Below are positions 31,056 through 40,398 of a stretch of 40,398 nucleotides of DNA, piece after piece. How positions within the stretch are numbered: the stretch's first letter is position 1; every line of letters starts with the position of its first letter. The notes beneath the pieces were generated by a model that did not search any database, had not been told where the DNA came from, and saw only the letters and a list, made by a program, of their open reading frames with translations. The stretch comes from an uncultured Pseudomonadota bacterium (lineage in GTDB: Bacteria > Pseudomonadota > Gammaproteobacteria > Burkholderiales > Methylophilaceae). Position numbers and translations under genes: made by a program. The stretch spans positions 1-40,398 of the forward strand of contig CAIRXI010000169.1 in assembly GCA_903882525.1 (NCBI GenBank), read 5' to 3'.

Positions 31056-31646
31056 TTAAGCTTTAATCAGCACTACCACAGCGCCACCACCGCCATCTTT
31101 TTGTCGTGCCTGCACGTAGGCTAGCACCTCTTCTTTTTGCATGAGCCAGCCACGCAATTTTTGTTTCAGCACTGGCGCCTGATTTCGAGAACTTAAGCCT
31201 TTTCCATGGACAATACGCACACAGCGAACACCCGCTTGTTTGCAATCTGTGATAAATGTAGATACGTACAGCCTAGCCTCATCACTTACCAATCCATGTA
31301 AATCGATCGCGGCCTGAACTGGCCAATGACCTTTACGTAAGCGGTTTAAAATATCAGGCGAGTGACCTGCGCGCAGATACTGCACATCGCCATCACCCTC
31401 CAACTCGAAGACCGGAATGAAGTGATCCGATAGGGTGTCGTGAGTGTTACTGATAACATCCTGTAGAAATTTCTTCGGGATGGGTTTAGGTTTTTTTGTG
31501 ATTAACACAGCATGATCATCGGCCGCGAGCGGTCGCACATCTTTTACTGCTAGTGTAAATAAGGCAGCAGCGCTTGGTTCCGCTAATGGATTAGGTGCAG
31601 GGGGTGCTGGCGCGGGAGCAAGTTTAAAATCGCGTAGCTTTTTCAT
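31056..31646 (-). CDS. Smr domain protein
   Basis: AAIDLHGLVSDEARLYVSTFI ... VRIVHGKGLSS (LDxHG and HGxG Smr motifs). Confidence 0.92.
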   Translation of the reverse strand: MKKLRDFKLAPAPAPPAPNPLAEPSAAALFTLAVKDVRPLAADDHAVLITKKPKPIPKKFLQDVISNTHDTLSDHFIPVFELEGDGDVQYLRAGHSPDILNRLRKGHWPVQAAIDLHGLVSDEARLYVSTFITDCKQAGVRCVRIVHGKGLSSRNQAPVLKQKLRGWLMQKEEVLAYVQARQKDGGGGAVVVLIKA

Positions 31647-31670
31647 CTTTACACCGCGCCTACGATGGAT

Positions 31671-32657
<987 letters not shown>

Positions 32658-32798
32658 CTAGCGGAAAACCCTTGTTTTTAGCAGAGCGTTTAACGTGCTT
32701 TTAGTGCCAATGAAATTAGTTTGCTATTGTATTAGCTACGCAGCGACTTTGATACTGCTATAATTTCAGCCAACACAAAAATCTAAGGTTTTACTATC

Positions 32799-35111
32799 TT
32801 GTTTTTCAAAAAATCTAAACCAGTGAATGCTCGTCGCGAAGCTGAAATTCATAAATCCAATGCTGTCGTTGCCAAACTTGTAAAAGAAGCTTGGTGGATA
32901 GGGTTGGTGCTAGCTGGTCTTTATATTACTGTCATTCTCTTTACTTACCATGCTGAAGATCCCTCTTGGTCACATATGGCAGCTGCCAACACAGCTATCC
33001 ACAATAGTGGCGGAAATTTTGGGGCTTGGTTTTCTGATTTACTGCTGTATCTATTTGGATTCTCAGCTTGGTGGTGGGCTGTATTAGCCTTTTACGCCAT
33101 GTGGTTTGTTTACCTCAAATTAGAAGCGGTGGATCGTAGTGAAAAACCATTTCTATTATTAAATTTTATGGGTTTTGCACTATTGTTAGTAGCCTCTTGT
33201 GCTTTGGAGGCTGGACATTTAGTTAACCTTCCAGCCACATTGCCGTTAGCGCCCGGGGGTATGTTGGGGGCTAGTGTAGATAGCTTTTTACGTAGCATGT
33301 TTGGTTATACGGGGTCTAGCATGTTGTTGTTGGTTATGTTTGTAGTCGGATTTAGTCTATTTACTGGTTGGTCATGGATTATGATTACCGAGAAATTTGG
33401 CGCGGCAACCATCGCCAGTTATGAATTTATTAAGCTAAAACTGCATGACTGGCAAGATAGAAAAGCAGGTAAGGTAGTTGAGTTGGAGCGCTCCGAGTTT
33501 GTTCAAACAGAGCGCAAGCGTGTCGTAGATCGCGAGCCGGTCCATATTGCTTTACCGGAGCTAGAGATTGCACAAAGTGAGCGCGTGCAAAAAGAGAAGC
33601 AAGCTCCTTTATTTGATGCGCATCCAGACTCACCATTGCCACCGATCCATTTGCTAGATGAGCCTTCAGGGACTGTGGAACTGCCGTCAGCAGAAACGCT
33701 AGATTTCACTTCACGTTTAATAGAACGCAAACTGATGGATTTTGGAATTGAGGTTAAAGTGTTGACTGCATTTCCAGGCCCAGTGATTACGCGTTATGAG
33801 CTAGAACCGGCTGCCGGCGTTAAGGGTAGTCAAGTGACCAACCTCATCAAAGATTTAGCGCGAGCGCTATCGGTGGTCAGCGTACGCGTTGTTGAAACCA
33901 TACCAGGTAAAACCTGCATGGGTTTGGAAATTCCAAATCCTAAACGTCAAATCGTCTATTTATCTGAAATTATGGGTAGCCAAGCATACGCTGATGTTCA
34001 TTCACCGTTGGCTATTTGCTTAGGTAAAGATATTGCTGGTAAGCCTTCCGTTGCTGATTTAGCCAAAATGCCGCACGTACTAGTTGCTGGGACCACGGGT
34101 TCGGGTAAATCAGTGGCTATTAATGCCTTAATTTTAAGTCTGCTTTACAAGGCCGATGCTAGTCAAGTGCGCATGATTTTAATTGACCCTAAAATGCTAG
34201 AGCTTTCGGTGTATGAAGGTATTCCGCACTTATTAGCCCCAGTGGTGACCGATATGCGCCATGCTGCCAATGCGCTGAACTGGTGTGTAGCTGAGATGGA
34301 GCGCCGTTATAAATTGATGTCTACCCTAGGCGTACGTAACCTTGCAGGTTATAACCAAAAAATTCGCGAAGCCGATAAGGAAGGTAGGAAGATACCGCAT
34401 CCATTTAGCCTTACGCCGGATGAGCCAGAACCGTTGTTTGAAATGCCATTGATTGTGGTGGTGATTGACGAGTTGGCGGATTTGATGATGGTGGTTGGTA
34501 AAAAGGTTGAAGAGCTGATCGCACGTTTAGCGCAAAAGGCGCGTGCTTCTGGCATTCATTTGGTATTGGCAACGCAAAGACCGTCCGTTGATGTCATCAC
34601 TGGGTTGATTAAAGCCAACATCCCAACGCGAATTTCATTTCAAGTTTCAAGTAAAATTGACTCACGGACCATACTTGATCAAATGGGCGCTGAGGCTTTG
34701 TTAGGCCAAGGCGATATGCTATATATGCCACCAGGCACCGGTTACCCAGTACGTATCCATGGCGCGTTTGTATCTGACCAAGAAGTGCATAAAGTGGTGA
34801 ATTATCTTAAAGCCCAAGGCGAGCCTAATTATATCGAAGGCATCCTTAGCAATGAGGCTGAAGAGGGTGGTGCCGACTTTGCCGATACCATCAGTAGTGA
34901 TCGGAACTCAGAAGTCGATCCGCTCTATGATGAAGCTGTAGGGATTGTACTTAAAACTCGCCGTGCCAGTATTTCATCAGTGCAGCGTCAGTTGCGCATA
35001 GGTTATAACCGCGCAGCACGTCTGATTGAGGATATGGAGCGAGCAGGGTTGGTCTCTGCTATGCAAAGTAACGGCAATCGTGAAGTGCTGGCACCTCACC
35101 ACGAAGCTTAA
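32799..35111 (+). CDS. ftsK: DNA translocase FtsK
   Basis: 770 aa; N-terminal TM helices, [17 protein letters not shown] Walker [42 protein letters not shown]-terminal gamma winged helix; apparent TTG start. Confidence 0.96.
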   Translation: MFFKKSKPVNARREAEIHKSNAVVAKLVKEAWWIGLVLAGLYITVILFTYHAEDPSWSHMAAANTAIHNSGGNFGAWFSDLLLYLFGFSAWWWAVLAFYAMWFVYLKLEAVDRSEKPFLLLNFMGFALLLVASCALEAGHLVNLPATLPLAPGGMLGASVDSFLRSMFGYTGSSMLLLVMFVVGFSLFTGWSWIMITEKFGAATIASYEFIKLKLHDWQDRKAGKVVELERSEFVQTERKRVVDREPVHIALPELEIAQSERVQKEKQAPLFDAHPDSPLPPIHLLDEPSGTVELPSAETLDFTSRLIERKLMDFGIEVKVLTAFPGPVITRYELEPAAGVKGSQVTNLIKDLARALSVVSVRVVETIPGKTCMGLEIPNPKRQIVYLSEIMGSQAYADVHSPLAICLGKDIAGKPSVADLAKMPHVLVAGTTGSGKSVAINALILSLLYKADASQVRMILIDPKMLELSVYEGIPHLLAPVVTDMRHAANALNWCVAEMERRYKLMSTLGVRNLAGYNQKIREADKEGRKIPHPFSLTPDEPEPLFEMPLIVVVIDELADLMMVVGKKVEELIARLAQKARASGIHLVLATQRPSVDVITGLIKANIPTRISFQVSSKIDSRTILDQMGAEALLGQGDMLYMPPGTGYPVRIHGAFVSDQEVHKVVNYLKAQGEPNYIEGILSNEAEEGGADFADTISSDRNSEVDPLYDEAVGIVLKTRRASISSVQRQLRIGYNRAARLIEDMERAGLVSAMQSNGNREVLAPHHEA

Positions 35112-35120
35112 TCATTAAGG

Positions 35121-35741
35121 ATGAGCATGCGTAATTTAAAAATCGTGCTGTTGGTTGGCTTATTATTGCCAATCATCGCCAGCGCCGACGGCATTGCCAG
35201 CCTAAAAGCTTTCTACAGCCAAACGCAGGCTATGCGTGCTAACTTTTACCAATTGGTCACTGATAAGCAGGGGCGCAAGGTACAGGAAGTTACCGGCATC
35301 ATGCAGTTGAAGCGCCCAAATAAATTTAGATGGGATTACAGTAAGCCCTATGAGCAGCAAATTATTAGTGATGGTAAACAGGTGTGGTTATATGACGTAG
35401 ATCTTGCGCAAGTCACGGTGCGTAGTCTGAATAAAGTTCTAGGCGCTAGCCCTGCAGCCTTATTGGCAGGCGACAACAATCTAGAGCAGGGTTTTAAACT
35501 ATCTAATCTAGAGCGAAAAGATAGTTTAGATTGGGTGAGCGCAGAACCTAAAGATAAAGAGTCTGGCTTTGAAATTATACGTTTAGCATTTAAGGACGAT
35601 AAGCTGCAAGGCATGGAATTAGTAGATAGTTTTGGCCATCAAACCAAAATTGTATTTACGGCGCTAGAAAATAACCCCAGTCTCAACAACAAAACCTTTC
35701 TGTTTAAAGCGCCTAAAGACGTAGATGTAGTCGGTGAATAA
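35121..35741 (+). CDS. lolA: Outer membrane lipoprotein carrier protein LolA
   Basis: Signal peptide; MRANFYQLVTDKQGRKVQEVTGIMQLKRPNKFRWDYSKPYEQQIISDGKQVWLYDVDLAQVTVR. Confidence 0.95.
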   Translation: MSMRNLKIVLLVGLLLPIIASADGIASLKAFYSQTQAMRANFYQLVTDKQGRKVQEVTGIMQLKRPNKFRWDYSKPYEQQIISDGKQVWLYDVDLAQVTVRSLNKVLGASPAALLAGDNNLEQGFKLSNLERKDSLDWVSAEPKDKESGFEIIRLAFKDDKLQGMELVDSFGHQTKIVFTALENNPSLNNKTFLFKAPKDVDVVGE

Positions 35742-35773
35742 GCACTGATTAGATTAAATAATGAGCACATACG

Positions 35774-37096
35774 TTGACCAGTTTATTTAAAGCCATTAGT
35801 CCGCAACCGCCACTCGCGGAGCGCTTACGTCCACAAAACTTAGATGAAGTGGTCGGTCAGACCCATCTCTTGGGCGAAAATAAGCCGTTAAGGCTTGCAT
35901 TTCAATCTGGCAGATTACCGTCAATGATTCTGTGGGGCCCACCAGGTGTAGGTAAAACCACCTTGGCACGACTCATCGCCAATACAGCCGAGGCTGACTT
36001 TATTCCAATTTCTGCGGTGCTCTCTGGAATTAAAGATATACGTGAGGCGGTAGAGCGGGCCGAGCTGACACTTCAGCAGCATGGGCGTAAAACCATCTTG
36101 TTTGTCGATGAAGTGCATCGATTTAACAAAGGTCAGCAAGATGCCTTTTTGCCTTTTGTGGAAAGTGGGCTGATTACCTTTATCGGGGCTACCACAGAGA
36201 ACCCTTCATTTGAAGTCAATAGCGCTTTATTAAGCCGCGCTCAGGTGTTTGTGCTTAATGCTTTATCTGATCCTGAACTAGGCTTGTTACTCGATCGTGC
36301 GCAGCAATTAGTGGCCGCTGATATTAGCATCGCTGATGATGTGCGTGAGCAGATTCTAGCCTATGCAGATGGCGATGCTAGGCGCTTACTTAATTTCGTC
36401 GAAGGTCTGTTTAATGCAGCGGAAGGTGCGCAAATCACCGCCATCGACAGTGTCTTTTTGCAGACCACAATGGCCACCAAAATGCGCCGTTTTGATAAAG
36501 GCGGCGAAGCGTTTTATGACCAGATTTCTGCCTTACATAAATCGGTACGTGGCTCCAATCCAGATGCGGCTCTATATTGGTTTTTACGCATGATAGACGG
36601 CGGTGCTGATCCGCTTTATTTAGGTCGGCGCATCGTGCGTATGGCGATTGAGGATATTGGATTAGCTGATCCGCGTGCCCAGAGCATGGCGCTGGAAGCT
36701 TGTCAGATTTATGAGCGACTAGGGTCGCCGGAAGGGGAATTGGCTCTGACCAATGCAGTTATCTACTTGGCCGTAGCCCCTAAGAGTAATGCCGCTTATA
36801 ACGCATATAATCAGGCTAAGGCCTTTGTCGCTCAAGGCCAATCAGAGCCAGTGCCTTTACACCTAAGAAACGCGCCTACTAAGTTGATGAAGGCTTTAGA
36901 CTACGGCAAAAACTACCGTTATGCGCATCATGAGCCTGAAGCTTACGCTGCTGCGGTGGATTACTTTCCAGACAATATGACGCCACAGGAGTTTTATATG
37001 CCCACGCCGCGTGGCTTAGAAGGTAAAATTATGGAAAAACTGGCGCACTTACATGATTTGGATCAGCGTGAGTTGGCCAAAAATAACAAGAAATAA
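35774..37096 (+). CDS. rarA: Replication-associated recombination protein A (RarA/MgsA AAA ATPase)
   Basis: PLAERLRPQNLDEVVGQTHLLG, WGPPGVGKTTLARLIA, FVDEVHRFNKGQQDAFLPFVE. Confidence 0.95.
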   Translation: MTSLFKAISPQPPLAERLRPQNLDEVVGQTHLLGENKPLRLAFQSGRLPSMILWGPPGVGKTTLARLIANTAEADFIPISAVLSGIKDIREAVERAELTLQQHGRKTILFVDEVHRFNKGQQDAFLPFVESGLITFIGATTENPSFEVNSALLSRAQVFVLNALSDPELGLLLDRAQQLVAADISIADDVREQILAYADGDARRLLNFVEGLFNAAEGAQITAIDSVFLQTTMATKMRRFDKGGEAFYDQISALHKSVRGSNPDAALYWFLRMIDGGADPLYLGRRIVRMAIEDIGLADPRAQSMALEACQIYERLGSPEGELALTNAVIYLAVAPKSNAAYNAYNQAKAFVAQGQSEPVPLHLRNAPTKLMKALDYGKNYRYAHHEPEAYAAAVDYFPDNMTPQEFYMPTPRGLEGKIMEKLAHLHDLDQRELAKNNKK

Positions 37097-37120
37097 GTCT
37101 AAAAATACGGGAATAGTTGA

Positions 37121-38407
<1,287 letters not shown>

Positions 38408-38474
38408 TACCTATAGTCGAGGGTTTTAAGCTTACGGACTAACCCCAAATGCTTATGCCCTTATATTTTGGTTG

Positions 38475-39872
38475 TTAAATACCAGCAATCTTAAAGAAAT
38501 TAAATCCTGGATTATGGCTAGGTTGGTAGCGCTCTAAAATACGTTGATAGCTACGAATAGACTCGACAAAAATGACTGGAGCGCCACCGCTGGCGTAGCC
38601 ATATTTGGCTGTACTGTAGTACTCAGGATTATTGAGCATCACGAGTGTTTTCTTGATATCGTTCCAGCTGTCTGGATTAAGCTTCATGCGCTGTGCCAGC
38701 ACGCGCGCATCTTCCACATGTGCGTAACCTATATTGTATGCAGCTAATGCCATATAGGTGCGGTCAGGTTCTGGGATGCGTTCGGGTATGGTGTCTATCA
38801 TTTTAACTAAGTATTTAGCGCCAGCAGGGATGCTTTGTTTGGGATCTAGCCGGTCGGTTACGCCCATTAGGTCTGCTGTGCTATCAGTAAGCATCATTAA
38901 GCCGCGTACATTAGTCGGTGAGGTGCTAAAGGTATTCCAGTGTGACTCACGGTAACTTAATGCCGCCAATAGTCTCCAGTCCAGCCCAGTCAGATCCTGT
39001 GCTTGCTTAAATAGCTGTTTATATTTAGGGAGTAGGGTGTTTGTTAGCTCGAGAAAGTTATTAATATCCTCTGAGTTTAGGCGGTTGCTACTTCCATAGT
39101 AACGGTCTAGTAAGTTGCGTAGAGTGCCGTCTTTATGAATACTGTCAAAAAAAGCATTCACTTTCTTGACCAAGATTGGATCTGCATTCTTTGGTAGGGC
39201 CCAGGCAATCTTTTCAGGTTTACCTATAGGCATAGCCACTGCTAAGTTAGGGTAGTAGTTTTGCATCACATCGACTAAGTAGCTATCAACAACGGTGTAA
39301 TCTAAAATGCCGCTTGCTACTTCTTCTACTAGCGATTCGGAGTTAATTTTTTTAATCGCCTGCCAGTGTAACTTGGGATTTTTTTCCTGCAATTGGCCTA
39401 GACGCTCGGCGTAGCTAGTCCCGACAGGCACGGCAATTTTTTTGCCGATTAACGCTTCAAAATCTTTGGGCTTGGTATTGGTTTCATTATTAAAGATTAA
39501 CTGTTGCTGAGTTTCTTGATAGGGCTTAGAAAACTGCACTAACTCCTGACGCAGATGCGTTACCGTCAAGTTGGCGGCCGCAATATGTGCGTTGCCTTTG
39601 AGGAGCGATGGAATCACCTCGCTGACACTATTCACCAATAAGAATTTAACTTTATATTCAGGTGCGTACTCTTGAACAAACAGCGTAGCTAAATCGTACT
39701 CTATGCCAGCCGCTTGATTTTCACCGTTCAAGAAATAAGTGGTTGGTCCATTGTGGGTGACAAAAATCAACTCTTTTTTATTGGCGTCAAGGCGTTGCTG
39801 CGCACTCTCTGGGGTTGCGGGTTTGCACGCAGTAAGCGTAAGTGATAACAGTAAGTAGAAAAATAAGCGCAT
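38475..39872 (-). CDS. mltF: Membrane-bound lytic murein transglycosylase F
   Basis: Lipoprotein signal MRLFFYLLLSLTLTAC; SBP_bac_3 domain followed by SLT domain ALSYRESHWNTFSTSPTNVRGLMMLT. Confidence 0.93.
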   Translation of the reverse strand: MRLFFYLLLSLTLTACKPATPESAQQRLDANKKELIFVTHNGPTTYFLNGENQAAGIEYDLATLFVQEYAPEYKVKFLLVNSVSEVIPSLLKGNAHIAAANLTVTHLRQELVQFSKPYQETQQQLIFNNETNTKPKDFEALIGKKIAVPVGTSYAERLGQLQEKNPKLHWQAIKKINSESLVEEVASGILDYTVVDSYLVDVMQNYYPNLAVAMPIGKPEKIAWALPKNADPILVKKVNAFFDSIHKDGTLRNLLDRYYGSSNRLNSEDINNFLELTNTLLPKYKQLFKQAQDLTGLDWRLLAALSYRESHWNTFSTSPTNVRGLMMLTDSTADLMGVTDRLDPKQSIPAGAKYLVKMIDTIPERIPEPDRTYMALAAYNIGYAHVEDARVLAQRMKLNPDSWNDIKKTLVMLNNPEYYSTAKYGYASGGAPVIFVESIRSYQRILERYQPSHNPGFNFFKIAGI

Positions 39873-39896
39873 TAAAGGGGCGTTCTGATAGGCGGG

Positions 39897-40398
39897 TTAC
39901 TGCGCCCAGCGCTCATTCACTATGCCGTTATCTGCAATAAATACCGCAGTGGTTAAGCCGTAAAAAATACCATGTTCAACGACACCGGGGGTTGTGCTAA
40001 TTAAATCATGCAAATGACGTGCAGTAATGGTTTCGTCAAAGTGCATATCTAGTACGTAACTTCCGTGAGAGGTTACCCAAAAGCCATCTTTAGCCGCATT
40101 AGGGCGCAACTCTCCGCGGCCACTTGCGGCCTCTAGGCTACGTTTTGCGAGTTGCCAAGCAAATGGGATGACTTCAATCGGAATGGCGAAATTTTGGCCA
40201 ATACGCTTTACCAACTTGCTAGCATCCGCCACTGCAATAAATTGGGTAGCTGCTTTCGCCAGTAATTTTTCTTTCACTAAATCACTACCGCGGCCTTTCA
40301 ATAACGTCATATCTGGCATGACTTCATCGGCGCCATCTACGTACAAATCGATATGACTAATATGCTCTAGGGAAACGATAGGTAGATGCAGAGTTTGG
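39897..40398 (-). CDS. rpiA: Ribose-5-phosphate isomerase A (5' end beyond window edge)
   Basis: Frame stays open to the window edge: QTLHLPIVSLEHISHIDLYVDGADEVMPDMTLLKGRGSDLVKEKLLAKAA; GVVEHGIFYGLTTAVFIA. Confidence 0.95.
   Translation of the reverse strand, partial: QTLHLPIVSLEHISHIDLYVDGADEVMPDMTLLKGRGSDLVKEKLLAKAATQFIAVADASKLVKRIGQNFAIPIEVIPFAWQLAKRSLEAASGRGELRPNAAKDGFWVTSHGSYVLDMHFDETITARHLHDLISTTPGVVEHGIFYGLTTAVFIADNGIVNERWAQ

Overview
The window is a gene-dense housekeeping region, probably from a betaproteobacterial methylotroph (Methylophilaceae-like; inferred from gene content and protein similarity, no search was run). I see about 40 protein-coding genes. They include a partial Orn/Lys/Arg decarboxylase, dcd, zwf, a dienelactone hydrolase, pgl, an Nramp transporter, apbC, metG, pyrF, lapB, ihfB, rpsA, cmk, aroA, tyrA, bpt, aat, a YgiQ radical SAM protein, a lipocalin, rsuA, a SpoU methyltransferase and hslO. 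They also include a cupredoxin/FTR1/outer-membrane-protein iron cluster, amtB, ispD, ispF, an ABC exporter, an Smr protein, trxB, ftsK, lolA, rarA, serS, mltF and a partial rpiA. I saw no rRNA, tRNA, CRISPR array, transposase, phage gene or clear defence system. The observations most worth following up are: (1) a ribosomal protein S1 that lacks its sixth S1 domain but keeps the conserved C-terminal tip, with two hairpins in its upstream leader; (2) a sigma-54 promoter with an NtrC-type site upstream of a divergent amtB that has no adjacent PII gene; (3) a Fur-box-preceded cupredoxin-FTR1-beta-barrel operon without the usual EfeO/EfeB or FtrA/FtrD partners; (4) an Nramp homologue with non-canonical TM1 and TM6 metal-binding motifs. 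None of these amounts to a wholly new system on sequence evidence alone.
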